64,000 nucleotides of DNA from Phytophthora quininea (GCA_011947345.1 JAAVTG010001021.1:248001-312000), one strand, 5' to 3'. Positions 12,375 through 24,436 are shown, numbered from the stretch's first letter. Numbers and translations are program-made. The notes: a model not told the origin generated them from the letters alone.

Positions 12375-12887
12375 TCACGATTCGCCCAGCATGAGGTTGA
12401 CACGCTTCATGATGTAGTCCTTGGAAGGGTCGTACGGAGAGTCCTTGCTCGGGATCTCCAGCACGGTGGGAATGGTCTTCTCGTACGTGTTGAGCAGGTG
12501 ACGGATCTCTTCAGCGACCTAAACAAACAAAAATAAGCAACAGCAGCAATTTTACATCTTTAGTCTTCAACCAAGGTCGAAATGTTACTGTCCACCGTAC
12601 GTGCTGGTTGATGAGGATGATGGCAATGTCGTCGCGGTTTGACAACGATCGGAAGCTGGCCTCAATAGCAGAGATCGGAGTGGCTAGAGTAGAGAACAAA
12701 AAAACGTAAATATAAGTTAGCAATAGTCTTTAGGGTCGGAATAAAACTTCTTTTGACGGAGCTTACTTGGTTTCACGACCAGAAAGTTGGTTCCCTCGGC
12801 CGTTCGGTGGCCCACGCCCGCCAGAATGAAGCCCGTGACGGTGTCCTCGTCCCCGATCACTCCAATCAGCTTGGTCCCGTCGTTCAT
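12375..12887 (-). CDS. VMA7: V-type proton ATPase subunit F
   Basis: Subunit of the V1 stalk of the vacuolar proton pump. Three exons: 12887-12767, 12683-12601 and 12518-12375, with introns of 83 and 82 nt (GTAAGC...CTAG and GTACGG...TTTAG). The protein starts 'MNDGTKLIGVIGDEDTVTGF', continues 'ILAGVGHRTAEGTNFLVV', then 'NRDDIAIILINQH', 'VAEEIRHLL' and 'PTVLEIPSKDSPYDPSKDY', and ends 'NLMLGES'. Its length of about 120 residues and the ILINQ and LEIPSK motifs match the family along the whole protein. It is divergent from the next gene, with only 144 bp between start codons, so a shared promoter region is likely. Confidence 0.97.
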
Positions 12888-13031
12888 CGTTGTCTACAGC
12901 GCCGTCAAAGAGAGAGGCTTCCGCAAAACACTTCAAAGATTCGTGCAAGATCACTACAAATTTGCACCTTAGCTCTCCGCTAACGTACGATTTTCAACAA
13001 ACTTTTCTAACGCTCGAGACGTCCCCACACT

Positions 13032-14251
13032 ATGCTGCCCACGCCCGCAACGACTTCCACGACGACGTCGCAGCGGCATCTACAGGGCCTCCTCACTCGT
13101 CGCACGGCTTCCGCCGAGCCCAAGAACGCCGCGCAGTACTTTGGCCACGTGGCGGACGTGGTCCACGCCAATGAGGCGCTCACCAAGTCGCGGTACGATC
13201 GTGCACCTCCATCCAAACGTTGATACACGCTTGCCGACGCTAATACATTCGCTATTGCACTGCCGCAGGACCTACAATCTCAAGCGAAGAGCCAAGGTGG
13301 GCTACTACGGCTACGAGGCCGTGCTGAACCGCAAGAAGCGCAACAATGTCAAGCCGGCGGCGCTCTACACGTCCCGACCGGCTACCATCTCCACGGCGTC
13401 TATCGCCAGCTTCAACCCTGCAGCAGCTTTGGCTCTGCAGGCCATGATGCCACGACAGCAGCCTATTGCAGCCAAGCCGTCGCCCAAGCCTCTGGCTGCA
13501 GGAGCTAAACCTGCTGTTGTCATTCCGTCCACGACGTTGGCGACGCCGACCGTGACGTCCACTGCGTCGGCGACTGCAACGACACAGACGCAGCAGCCCA
13601 AACGATCGGACTTTGTCGTCGGCACGACGGTGCTCATCCGGGTACGTAAAATGATGCTCTTAGTGTGGATGTACTCAACGGGAGATTAATTTGTGTATTT
13701 TATGTGTACAGAATACGGCAGACTTAGTTGCATGCGGTGCTCGTAACCTGACGGGGAAGACGGGTCGCATTGTTGCAGCTCCGCAGCTCTATGGGCAGGA
13801 ACTGTTTTCGGTCTATATTGATGAGCACGAAGCGCTCTTTCAGGTTCCGTTTAATGCCCTGACACTGGTCAGCCGTCCCACGCCAAGCCAGCAGCAGCAG
13901 ATCAACAACCCGCAAACTGCTCAGCAGTTGCAGCAAATGCATGCACAACTTGCGGCAGCTGCAGGACGGCTAGTGCCCAACCAAGCCCAACGTGCCGGTA
14001 CTTCGCAAGGAACGAGAACAGCGAGGACAGCGGAACAGATCAAGATGGAGCATTCTTTCCAGCTGCATCGCTTGATGCAGCAACAATATCGTGAGATCCA
14101 GGTGTTGCAACAACGGTATGCAGAGTGCCGTGTTTCGGATCCGTCCGCGCTGGCTGGGATCCAGAAGGAGCTGTCCAAACTGCGACTTGTGCATCTCTCG
14201 CAAGTGCAGACTCTCAAGAGTAAGCAATCGTTGGACATGCTGGGCAAGTGA
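13032..14251 (+). CDS. Conserved oomycete protein with Gln-rich coiled-coil C-terminus, function unknown
   Basis: Exon 1 13032-13192, exon 2 13269-13641, exon 3 13712-14251; introns of 76 and 70 nt with GTACG donors and CAG acceptors, phase-consistent. The N-terminus holds a compact conserved-looking segment ('EPKNAAQYFGHVADVVHANE' then 'TYNLKRRAKVGYYGYEAVLN'). A long Ala/Thr/Pro-rich linker with polybasic patches follows. A central beta-rich stretch ('GKTGRIVAAPQLYGQELF') precedes Gln-rich and helical segments ('QLQQMHAQLAAAAGRL', 'LHRLMQQQYREIQVLQQRY') that look like coiled coil. I do not recognise a named domain; the GKTGRI stretch resembles a KOW-like turn only weakly. The linker and basic patches suggest a nuclear or nucleic-acid-associated role, which is inference. 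Confidence 0.75.
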
Positions 14252-14347
14252 TGTGCAAAATAATGAAAAACACTCTGAACTTGTCAACGTGCTGGAATTT
14301 CGCTACGGTATCTTGAAAGCTACGTACTCGCAGTCTCCTTATCTGGT

Positions 14348-16888
14348 CTACTGCTGCTGGTAGTAGCTAGCGTACTGCGCTTGCGAGTAGCTCTGCTGGC
14401 CAGCGGTAGTTGTCGTTTCTGCTTGAGAATATGCTTGCCCTTGCACGCCATATCCCTACAACGAGCAGCACAAAGGAAATCGGTCAGTATGATCCGAACT
14501 GCGTCATCACTTCCCTATGAAAGTTGCGTCGCTACAATCAATAGCAAAAATCAACATGCAAAGCAGCTCCTGTGAATCGAAGTCCGTCTGCCTCCCGTGC
14601 TCGGCAACTACCAGCTGCATTCTTCGGTCGAAAGGAAGGACACGGGGCAGTCGCTTCTCCAACAAGCTGGCTAACCAGCCCACACACAGTCCCTTCCTTG
14701 AGACTTCAGTTGCAGCCGCAATCCACTATTAAAGAAACGCACGCAGAATTGGGGAATTGCAAATGGAAGTACCTGGTAGTTCTGGTAGTAAGCAGCTGCA
14801 GCAGTCGAACTTGCCGTCGCGGTGGCGACTGTAGCTGCTGCGGTTACAGCAGCAACCTGGGGAGCTGAGTAACGAGGACGCTTCATGCCTGGGTCCACGC
14901 TTGAACTGTAGTCGTCGCTCGAACCAGCCCCAAAAGTCAGCACTTTGATCGTACGTTCCCGGTGTTGGGCATTCTGGAGCTTCCACGCCATCTCGCGAGC
15001 ACGCAACTTGCGCACTGTGGCGACGCTGTCGCCGTAAGTCTCCATGAACTCGACATACTGAAACCACAGGTCGTTCTTCTCGTCCATCGTGAGAGCGCAA
15101 TCGTCTTGCAGTGCAATCTCGTAGATGCGAGCAACGCGAGGAACAATCTCTGCGTTGCTGACTCCAACACAAATCTCAAAGTGAATGAAGTTGAGCCACA
15201 AGAAGGCGGAAGAGCCCGCCTTCTGCACGGAGCGTTGATAGATCTCCCGTGCTGCTGCTACGTCACCCAAACTCTTGTGATGGAAAGTGGCGTACGAGAC
15301 GGCGACGTAGGCGTATACATCGGGCTGGTTTTCTACAGCCTCCAGTCCCCGTTCATACCATGTCTTTGCGGTCTCTGTGTCCCCTCGTCTCCGCTCGAAG
15401 TTGCAGTAGCGCAAAAGGCCTCTGCAAGTTTTGGTGCGACATCAGAAAGCACCTTCATGTAGATGTCCTGAGCCTTCTGCAGCTTATCGTGGGCCTCCAA
15501 GAAAGCTGCGTACTCGAAGTAGATCGATGCGCGAGATTTCAAGAAGTTGGACACTACGCGTTGAAATACCGCGTCAGCCGCCTCAAAGCTGCGCACCTTC
15601 TCGAGCCAAGCAACGTAGCGCACCCACATCTCCTCGTAATTCGCACAGGCGATCACGCAGCGCTCGTATAGCAATTCACAGTTGGCTTCGTTGCCTGCTG
15701 CCTCCTCAAAGTCCAAGTAGGCATGCCAGTTTTTCAATGCGGCTTCGCTTACCGGCGTCACGTGGAAGTAGGTGCGATCGATCCCCGCTTCGAAGGCCTG
15801 GCGACGGTAGATCTCTTCGATCGTCTTGTTCTTCACTGCTTCGACTGCATTTACGATCTTGACACGTAGAAGACCTTCGTCCATCATTTCTTCTCCGTCC
15901 ACAGCAAGCGCTTTGAGCTCGTCGGGCGTTGCGAGCGCCTGCAGCTGCTGGGCCAATACGAATTGGTTGTACCTCTCCCAAAATTCTTCAAGGTTGCGCA
16001 GTGGCTGGTGCATGATGCGTTTAAAGACCTGGTTAAGACGCGGCATGTCGTTCTGCAGGACCCAACGCCGCAACGATCACGTTAAAAGCCCACTACCACC
16101 ACATTTGGTACAGCAAAATTACAGCAACTTACGTTAACCGTCTCCAGTTGGATGAACAGCTCCCACAACGGGCCAGCCAGTGGGTCAGCTCCACAAGCTT
16201 CCACAGCTCGTTCCAAAATACTGTCAACATAGCACAAACTCGTAAAAAAATCCAAATAATGAAAAGGTATCCACCATTTTGCAACCACGTACGGACGCGT
16301 CTCGTCCGCGGGGCAGTGCAGCGTGCTGATAAGGAATTCGCAGTACTTCATCCACATGTCGACGCTGAACTTGACAGCCACGACGCCTCGCTCGTAGATC
16401 TGGCGAGCCTTGCTCTTGGCCTGTGCCAGCTCCACAATAGGGCGCCCTCCATCTTCGGTCAACTTAGTCCCAAGCGAGTACTCGTACTGCGCGTACTGTA
16501 GAACAAATTGCAGCAGCTTTTAGCGACACTATTCACTATTGTAACAATGACAACAGTTACTCACCTTGTTCCAGTAACCGAAGCACAGTGGGAACTCGGC
16601 CAGAAACTTGTCGTACGTGGCTTCCACCGTCTCTTGAGAAGTTTCGTCCTGTTTTCATAACAGCAATAGATTATGATATAAAGTATTATATAATTTATAT
16701 TGTTTGTTAGATTCTCACCTCACTCTGCACGAGCGCCAGCAGACTGACCCACGAGTTGAAGTCCAGCGGGTTCTTGTCCACGGCCTCCGTGAGTTTCTCG
16801 AGCTGCGATGGGGTCGCGGCCTCAGCGGCAGCGCCATTGCTATTAGCGGCGTCGGCTACGGGGTCAGGAGCGTGGCGGAAGCGTCCAT
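14348..16888 (-). CDS. PRPF39: Pre-mRNA-processing factor 39 (PRP39), HAT-repeat protein
   Basis: U1 snRNP-associated splicing factor built of HAT (half-a-TPR) helical repeats. The ATG at 16888 gives 'MDASATLL' and then 'LEKLTEAVDKNPLDFNSWVS', the first HAT motif. Later exons give 'YDKFLAEFPLCFGYWNK', 'ARQIYERGVVAVKFSVDMWM', 'LERAVEACGADPLAGPLWEL', 'FWERYNQFVLAQQL', 'NWHAYLDFEEAAGNE' and 'YERCVIACANYEEMWVRY'. The C-terminus is Ala- and Gln/Tyr-rich, and a last exon (14460-14348) ends in a run of Tyr/Gln codons. Introns lie at about 16718, 16560, 16290, 16135-16053 and 14770. Frame breaks at 16860-16863 (GGGG) and 15413-15416 (AAAA) are each mended by one base. Convergent with the preceding gene (96 bp). 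Confidence 0.88.
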
Positions 16889-17069
16889 GGTGCTTGAGTC
16901 GGATTGCGAATGGTGCGGAGGGTCATGTCTGTATTCTATTCAGTAGGTTCATTTTTAGCGCACGTCACAGAAAACAGAGCTGTAGCAGATAGTCTAGCAT
17001 CGTGTCGTTTTTTTATTGCTGTGTAGACAGAATTTACCTAAACAACAGTCCAAACCCCGAGAACTTACA

Positions 17070-18293
17070 TCACTGCGGGCGTCTCGCGAGCCGAAAGCCA
17101 CCGTCAGTGATCTTCCAGATGCCGAATGTGTAGCACAGCCGAATGAGGAAAAGCTCACGCAGCATCTGAAGTGACGCGGTAACAACGCTGAGTTTCGAGC
17201 CAGGTATCTCAGTCCACTGAACCGCGACTTCCTACAATAACAAGCGCCATATCCGCGTTAGCTTTGCGTCCAAAAATCTGTGCAAGATCGTCCATACACA
17301 CCTTTATGATCATTTTGCTGCTTGAAGCGAGGAACAACAACTCCACATCAAACGACCACCGTTCGATATGCATGGGCGGGAACAACACCCGCGCCGCAGC
17401 ACGGTCGAAGAGCTTGAATCCGCACTGCGTGTCACGCACGTTCTTGATAGACGCGATAGTCGACACGAGCATATGAAATCCGTGCATCAGCAAGTTCCGC
17501 AGAGGGTTGCGCTGCAAAACACGCCAAACCGTCAGCACCCAACTACCATACACAATAGCTCAACCCAACTCGCACCTTTGCAATTGCCTGCTCCTCCAAG
17601 TGAGCACGGCTGCCGCAAACGACGACGCCGGTATTCCCACCCTCCTGAGCTTGGTCCATTGCTTCGGCCAGCTTGTCGTAGTCTCGGATCTCCGTCGCAT
17701 TGTCTGCATCCGCAAAGAGCACTCTCTCTCCCCGAGCTCGCATGACTCCCTTCCGGACGGCTCCACCTTTGCCGTGGTTCTTCTGCAACCTCAGCAGTCG
17801 GATGCGCTCCACAGAGTGCAGCTTGACTTCGTTCATGACCACACCCACCGTCTTGTCGGTGCTGCAGTCATCAACCACCAAAATCTCGTAGCTGAAGTCC
17901 GGGTTTTTCTTCTTCTTCTCGTCCAGGAACCTCACTGCGTCTTTGAGCGTCACTAGGATACGCTGCTCCTCGTTGTACGCCGGCATCACCACAGTCAGTG
18001 TCACCTCTGCTTTGTCATCCCCTAGCGAGCCGAACTTGCGTCTACAAAACCACAATCACATAGCAATTGAGTATGGATCACAGAAGAACGAACAGCATGT
18101 CGATGTACAATTTGGAGCTGGCATCCTTGGCATTGGGGTCCTCGAACGTCTCCTCCTGTGGAGGGTCCACCTCTTGCGCCAGCTTCTTCGCCTGTGCTAC
18201 AGGCTCGCGGATCCAGGCCAGTAGCAGCACAGCGCCGGTAGCAAGAGCGAGAGACGCCACAGCCAGCGCTGCGTTGATCATCAGCGACGCCAT
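17070..18293 (-). CDS. ALG5: Dolichyl-phosphate beta-glucosyltransferase (ALG5)
   Basis: Makes dolichyl-P-glucose for N-glycan assembly at the ER membrane. Exons: 18293-18109, 18041-17576, 17511-17302 and 17231-17070; introns of 67, 64 and 70 nt. An N-terminal membrane anchor ('ALAVASLALATGAVLLLAWI') is followed by the GT-A domain: 'TVVMPAYNEEQRI', 'ILVVDDCSTDKT', 'KNHGKGGAVRKG' and the metal-binding 'VLFADADNATE'. Exon 3 has 'RDTQCGFKLFDR' and exon 4 ends 'FRLARRPQ'. Topology (single N-terminal anchor) and length of about 340 residues match ALG5 and not DPM1. The reading frame is unbroken. Assignment secure. Confidence 0.95.
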
Positions 18294-18389
18294 CGAGCAA
18301 GTGATACACTGTGCACTGCAACGTGTCAAGTCTACGTAAAAACATCAAATGGTGCAATCATTACAAAATCCATGTTTATCCGACCATCT

Positions 18390-19162
18390 TTAAGACGGCG
18401 TCTTGTGTCCCCAGCGACCTCGCAGTCCTAACCGTTTGCGCTCTTTCAGCTCCTGTTGCTCTTTTTGCTTCTGTTGCAAGTCACGAGCCAGCTCTTGTTG
18501 CCGTGAGATCACTCGCAGCTTCAACTCCCTGGAATATCGTTGAACCTCAGCTCGAAGCGCGTCTTCATTCACTTCAGCCACGGCGCGCGGCCCTGAGCCT
18601 CCGGCAATGCGAAGAGCTTGCACTTCTGGGATGAGGAAGTCGTTGGTGTTGAACATCAACGACGGGATCCCGTGCGTCGGGAAGCGCTGGCACCGCCACG
18701 TCAGCACCAAGTTTGCTGCTTGGACGTCCAGCTTCTTTCTCTCCGTCTCTTGGGCGCTCCTGAAGGCCTCTATCCGTGCTGGGTGCACTCGTTCTCTGGC
18801 TGCGAGGACAGGTACTGGGCCCATAGCTAGTCAATGCCAATGCGTCCTCCATCGCGTGGTCACTACAACCGCAGCAAACATAGAAATGTAAGTATTAATG
18901 CATTATAACACAACCTTTGCCATGCTAATTCTCCATTGACTGCTTGCCTGGTGTGCGGAGAGTCTGCCGTATTGATCACTTCAGTCATCAGATGAGTAAC
19001 TCCGAGCTTCAGCTGCCCCGGTAGCGTCTTGTAGTCGTCCGACTCCAACCACGGAGAGAGAGCAGCCTTGTTAATCATCAGCCTACTTCTTGGTCCATCG
19101 TTGTCGCTCTCCTTTGCTGCATTCGCAGCCGTCGAAGCCGCTGGAGCCGCTCGCCGAGCCAT
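18390..19162 (-). CDS. Hypothetical conserved protein with C-terminal basic coiled coil
   Basis: The ATG at 19162 starts 'MARRAAPAASTAANAAKESD', a low-complexity N-terminus, then 'LKLGVTHLMTEVINTADSPH'. One intron (about 18925-18882, acceptor TTGTAG) leads to 'MEDALALTSYGP'. The rest reads 'VLAARERVHPARIEAF', 'IPSLMFNTNDFLIPEVQAL' and a long helical Gln/Lys/Arg-rich tail 'RQQELARDLQQKQKEQQEL' ending 'GRWGHKTPS' at 18390. A one-base frame change lies at the GGGCCC near 18822. I recognise no domain. The gap to the divergent UTP23 gene is 121 bp. Confidence 0.6.
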
Positions 19163-19283
19163 CACGACTGTGCAAGATGCAATTGTAACAGATGGCTTAA
19201 TTTCCGCCAATCAAAGCGCTGATTGAACTGCTTGGTCGCCAGTAAGCAATTGACTGGCAAGTAGACAGGAGGCGGCGTCCGAC

Positions 19284-20050
19284 ATGCGTTATCTCCGCGC
19301 CAAGGGCATCCGCAAGGCGCTGCGCCAGTTCCACTTCTTGTGCGGCATCAAACCTCCCTACAAGGTGCGTTTCCAGCCGTCTAGCGTCGCTATTGGCGCT
19401 GTAGAACCCTCTAAACTGACTGTACCACAACCTAGGTTTTGTTGGACGGCAACTTTATTGCCATGTGCATGCAGATGAAAGTGGACATCCAGGAGCGTGT
19501 CCCCAAGTATCTTCAAGTAAAGCCACACGAGTGCGAGTTCTTCGTGCCCCGTGCAGCTCTGGAGGAGCTCAAGATGCTCGGAGAAGTCACCAAAGAGGCG
19601 TATGACGTTGCCAAGACGTTCAAAGTGGCAGACAGCTACGACCAGGAAGAAGGAGACAAGGAGACACCTGTAGATGTGTCCAAGACCATCCTATCCATCA
19701 TTGGGGAGCGCAACGAGCGCAAGTTTGTCGTGTGCACCCAGGAAGTGGAGCTCCGCAAGGCGCTGCGTGCAGTGCCCGGTGTGCCGCTCATCTACTTGAA
19801 CCGCTCAGTGCTCGTGTTCGAGGAGATCTCGCGCCCAACTCTTGCTATTGTCCGCAAGGAGGAGAAGGCGAACATGTCCAAGTTGGATGTGAACGAGAAG
19901 AGGAAGCTGGAGCAGATGGAGGAAGGCGACCGCGACAGAGACGATCAGGACCACCAGCGACTCGCGAAGAAGCGGGCAAAAGGACCCAACCCGCTGTCGA
20001 TGAAGAAATCCACCAAGAAAAAGGTGCGCGCCAAGAAGAAAAAGAACTGA
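19284..20050 (+). CDS. UTP23: rRNA-processing protein UTP23 (PIN-like fold, SSU processome)
   Basis: Nucleolar factor of the small-subunit processome needed for early pre-rRNA cleavage and release of snR30-type snoRNA. Exon 1 19284-19364 ('MRYLRAKGIRKALRQFHFLC'), intron 19365-19435, exon 2 19436-20050 ('VLLDGNFIAMCMQMKVDIQE'). The PIN-like core shows the early Asp ('LLDGN'), 'CEFFVPRAALEELKML', 'FVVCTQEVELRKAL' and 'VPLIYLNRSVLVFE'. The tail has 'KGPNPLSMKKSTKKK', the GPNPLS motif typical of UTP23/FCF1-family ends, and a Lys-rich nucleolar signal. About 230 residues, normal for the family. UTP23 is preferred over FCF1 because of the C-terminal GPNPLS plus Lys-rich extension. Confidence 0.9.
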
Positions 20051-20151
20051 GCTCGGAGCTTGCGGTATTATACATGTTTCTATTTGCCGCTATTAGCTGC
20101 GGATGCTACTGGGTCTCCTATAACTGTGCTATTGACGTTTGCTGCCTTGGT

Positions 20152-22548
20152 CTAGAAGTCTTTATCCCACTCGTGGCCGTCAAACTTGAAAGGAGGAGGG
20201 ACCTCGTCGCGTTCATTAATGGCATCGAACTTGGAGGTATCGAGAGGGTCCGCCAGCTTGGGTTGGTATGGCGCGATAACTTTCTGCTGCAGCATGGCGT
20301 CCCAGTCCAGCTTGGCGAACCAAGCATGGGAGCGGATAGCACGAGCTCCACCGTGCGTAAGTCCTAATCGTTTGGTCAGGTCCCGTTCCAACAGCTTCGA
20401 GATGAGATCTCGGCAGGAAGTGCTCACCCACCCTGGGAATGTGAGCTTCTCCTTGACGATGTTGCGGCAGATCTGCATTTGGTCAGTCTGGCTGGAACCT
20501 GCAAAAGGCGAGTGGCCGACGATCATCTCGTAGATGAGAACTCCAAGAGCCCAGTAGTCGACACCGCGGTTGTGGCCCTTACCTAGCACTAGCTCGGGAG
20601 CAAGATACTCGGTGGTGCCGCACAGCGTGTAGGTTCGGTCTTCAACCACCTTTGCAAACCCAAAGTCCACGACTTTGAGGTATCCTTGCGGGTCGATCAG
20701 CAGGTTTTCGGGTTTCAAGTCGCGATACACAATGCAGCGTTCGTGCAGGTACTCTAGTGCCATGAGCACGTGACTGGCATAGAATCTCGCGTGGTCGTTT
20801 GGTAGTTTGCCTGGAGATGAAGGCGAGCAGTGCAAGTATGTGAAGAGCTCTCCGCCCTGCACAAATTCGATGAGCAGGTACAGGCGGGCGGCATCCTTGT
20901 ACGTTGTGAACAGCTTGAGCAGGAAGGGGTGATTGCACTGCGCCATGACGGATTTCTCATTCAGCACGTTCCTCTGCTGCTTGTAGGCGACGACAGATGC
21001 TTTGTTGAGGACCTTTAGTGCGTACGCTGCTCCAGTGGGCTTGTGCTTCACCAACTTGACTCGCCCAAAAGTACCCGACCCAAGAGTGCGCAGTATCTCG
21101 AGCTCGTCGAGCTTAATCTGCTTTTGCTCCTCCATCTTCAGAGCATTCCTCCGCTCTTCAGCTTCACGGTTCAAGATCTCTTGGATCGGACCCAGCAGCT
21201 CCACAAACTTGCCTTGATCAAGCGAGAGACACTCGAGATGGCCCGTTGCAATGACATCGGCTTGTCGTGGTTCGCCATGCAGCAACGACATTTCGCCAAA
21301 GAAGTTACCGGTGCACAAGGTGGCAACCTGCCGCTTCTCCGAGACAGCTTCTCCGCTTTCATCGGTGGATGCGATGGATTTCGTGACGACAGCAGAGCCG
21401 TTCTTGATGATGTAGAACGCCGTGCCAAGGTCTCCTCTTTGATCACGAATTCCCCGTCTTCGAATGCAACGGGTTCCAAAGCCAAGAAGAGCTTCTCCTT
21501 CTCAGAAGGTGAGAGGACTTTCAGGATCGGAATGGCCTGCAGCACGCGCATGCTCATGTTATGGTCGATGACCTCACGAAGACTACCGAGCAGATCATCG
21601 AACGCTTGACGGTCAAGCGCCATGAGAGTCACATCCGTCTCAGCAACGACATTCGCGGCACGGGGTTCGTGGGTCATGAGCGCTCGCTCGCCGAAGTAGT
21701 CGTTCTCGGCCAATCTCACAGACTCCATGCGGTGACCGTCACCGACGTCTGTACACAAGACAGCACCGCTCTTGATGATGTACAAGACGTTGCCCCTTTC
21801 ACCTTTCTTGATGATTCGGTCGCCCTTGGTGAACTTGACAAACTGTGCTGCCTCGGCTAGCTGGGTCAGCTGGGTTTCGGTCAGCCCGTTTAGCAGCGTG
21901 ACTTTGCGGAGTGCATTCTTGCACTCGCCAATTTGCTCTGACTGGATTCGCGCTACTAGCCGTCTGAACGTCACACGATCAAGAGCCCAAAGTCGACCAG
22001 ACTGTGAACAGCTCACACTGGCAGTACGGGGGCAGTTGTAGACCAGAGCAAGCTCGCCGAAGGTGGCGCCACGCTGTACCGAGTTAACGATGTTGCCTTT
22101 GACCGAGATGGAGAACAGACCTGTCTCAACGACGTAGAAAAAGTCTCCTTGATCGCCTTCGTTAATGAGAACTTCGCCCGCGACGACATTTTTCTCGGTC
22201 ATGAAATCGACGATGGCGTCGATGTCGCTGGTGCCGATCGTGTAGAAGAGAAAGTTGTTGAGCAGCGCTTGGCGAATGATGCCAGTGGACTCAAGAGATT
22301 TCACAGAGCCCTTCATTTCGAGCGGTGTGTCGAATTGGACGCTCTCACCGAAGATGTCACCACGACGTTGAGCAGCTTTTCGCTTCTCACGCAGCAAGAT
22401 ACTCATCTTTCGCTCTACAAGAACCACTGTCAGGTACTTATTTCATAATGGAGTTTCAATGGCAAAACGTACCAACAGCGTCGTCGCTTATGATGACAGG
22501 ATCGAACGTCTGCCCCACTTGGTTCGGCACGGAATTGATGCAGCCCAT
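20152..22548 (-). CDS. Cyclic-nucleotide-dependent AGC protein kinase with three CNB domains (PKG-like)
   Basis: Exon 1 22548-22473 starts 'MGCINSVPNQVG', a Gly2 and Cys3 pair suited to dual acylation and membrane anchoring. Intron 22472-22415. Three cyclic-nucleotide-binding domains follow; their phosphate-binding cassettes read 'FGELALVYNCPRTASV', 'FGERALMTHEPRAANV' and 'FGEMSLLHGEPRQADV', all keeping the Glu and Arg that bind the cyclic phosphate. The kinase has 'LGSGTFGRVKLV', 'YALKVL', 'VYRDLKPENLL', 'VDFGFAK' and 'GTTEYLAPELV'. It ends in an AGC tail with 'HEWDKDF' at the TAG 20152. One frame break near 21434 (CC on the plus strand, in the third CNB) is fixed by one base. Regulatory domains and kinase on one chain indicate PKG architecture. 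Whether cGMP or cAMP is the ligand is not decided by sequence. Confidence 0.93.
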
Positions 22549-22810
22549 TTGTGACGACCAACGCTAACGCAACAATTCTCCGAGCTTTCACGAAGCCAGT
22601 CGTGGAATGAAGCGAGTTGCAATGAGACTGTCCAAGAAGACATCCTCGATCTCTGATGTGAGACGTATTCGTGGGATCATCCTCAGATGAAGACGTCGTA
22701 GGTGAGCTCCATATCTTATCTTCATCTTCTATTTGCAGGCAAGAAGTGTAAATTAGTGTCGTCGACGGCATTCAAGGCGTTTTGTTTTAACGACCCTGCA
22801 GAACGCGCAA

Positions 22811-24436
22811 ATGAACTCGGATCTCGACCCTGCTGGACAGACCATGGACGACGACGTCCAAAAGACAGCACGAATTCGACTGCCAAGTGTTGTCCCTGTA
22901 CTGGAAGATGACACCGACAGCTTCATTTATGACGATGACGGCGAGTCGAACGACGGCGAGGCAGAGTCGCAGCTTGGCGTCTACGTGCAACGGCTCGAGA
23001 AGGAGAAGAAAGAGCTTCAAAGCGAAGTAAAATTGCTACAGGAACAAGACAAAGCCCAAACCTTGAAACTCGAGGCTTTTGAGCGTCGTGTTGAGATGTT
23101 AGAGGCGTCTTTGAAAGATGCACTAAACGACGGAGAAGCATTTCATCAGGAAAAGATGTAGTGCTAGCCATCCAAGCGAGTGAGCGCGAACGGATGGCTT
23201 CTCTCGTGGCTCTACTCGAAGAAGCGCAAACCCGCTACGAAGATGCAGAACGTGCACGACAAAGCGCGATTTTCAAGCTCAGTTCGCTACAGGCAGTGAG
23301 GGCTGACGCCAGCATCAAAACTCTGCTACCACCGACACCAACTAATGTGAAAACAACCCCAGCGAGCTCTGCTGCTGATGCTTTTTCGATGGATCGATCG
23401 AATTCGGAGAGCGTCTTGAGAAATACAAGCGCGAGATCGAGTTACTTCGTCAGCGACTCGAGCTGGCTGAGGAACAAGCCACTGAACGGCAAAAGATAGC
23501 TGTATCGTTGGCACTTCACGAGGCTCAGCTCGATTACTCAAATGTGGTGGAGCATGTCAAAACGGAGTGTGAACGTCGGATAAATGAATGGAGACATGAT
23601 GAAGCTGTTCGTGCCAAGGAGAAGGAGAGTGCAATGGATGAAGACCGCTACAGTATCCGCCTGGAGATGAAACATGCACTTCAACGAGCTCAAATTGACC
23701 AGCGAGTTGCTTACTTGCAGTCACAGACCGAGGGTGCCACTAGACAATTTGCAGTAGAAGAAAGCGATTTCTCGAAAGGAACATTGGACGAGGTACTAGT
23801 GCGAATGCAGCTTGAACAACTGCGAACTCGACGCTTTGAAGCGCTAAAGAAGACGCTTCTTATCCGCCGAGCCAAACTGCATCAAGCGAGCAAGGAAATG
23901 TTTTGCCGCTGGAAGATACAAGCCTCCAACACGAGGATGCTGCGGCTGAACGCTGTCTTGCACATGCATCGCATTGTGGTGCATCTCGAAACTCGAAAGA
24001 AGTTAACGTGTTTCAACAATTGGAAGACGCAGATACGACAGATGCAAATGCACACGTTCCAGGCTCAGGCGCTTTCGTGCTGGAACCGCATGACTGCAGT
24101 CGAGCGTATTAGCCACGTTATGGAACAAATCACGGTACGTTTGATGAACTGGTTCGTGTGTCTGGATTGGACGTCAAGCTAAGTGAACTCCGTGTGGCTT
24201 CATCTGCTCAGGTGAAGCGGACGGCATCGTACTTCTATCGCTGGCGAGAGCGAGCATATTCTTCACCAAATACGAGCACGAGCGGCAGTGTCGAACAAAA
24301 AGCCAGCAAAGCTGGAGTCGACGAAGAGTCTGTGAACTCATTGCACCAAGAAATCAAGAAACTACACGACCAACTGGCCTCGTCGAAATCGGAGGCATGG
24401 CGATACAAGAGGCAACTGCTGAAGCAGTTCCTGTAG
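22811..24436 (+). CDS. Coiled-coil protein with Sfi1-like Trp repeats
   Basis: The ATG at 22811 starts an acidic N-terminus ('VLEDDTDSFIYDDDGESND'). Long heptad-rich helices follow ('YVQRLEKEKKELQSEVKLLQ', 'IELLRQRLELAEEQATERQK'). Residues from about 23880 carry Trp motifs spaced like centrin-binding Sfi1 repeats: 'MFCRWKIQASN', 'CFNNWKTQIRQ', 'ALSCWNRMT' and, after intron 24135-24211, 'ASYFYRWRERAYS'. It ends in another coiled coil ('LHQEIKKLHDQLASSKSEAW'). Two frame breaks at 23151-23154 (AAAA) and 23382-23386 (TTTTT) are each closed by one run base. A centrosome, basal-body or flagellar role is inferred from the Sfi1-like pattern only. It is divergent from the kinase gene. Confidence 0.68.
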
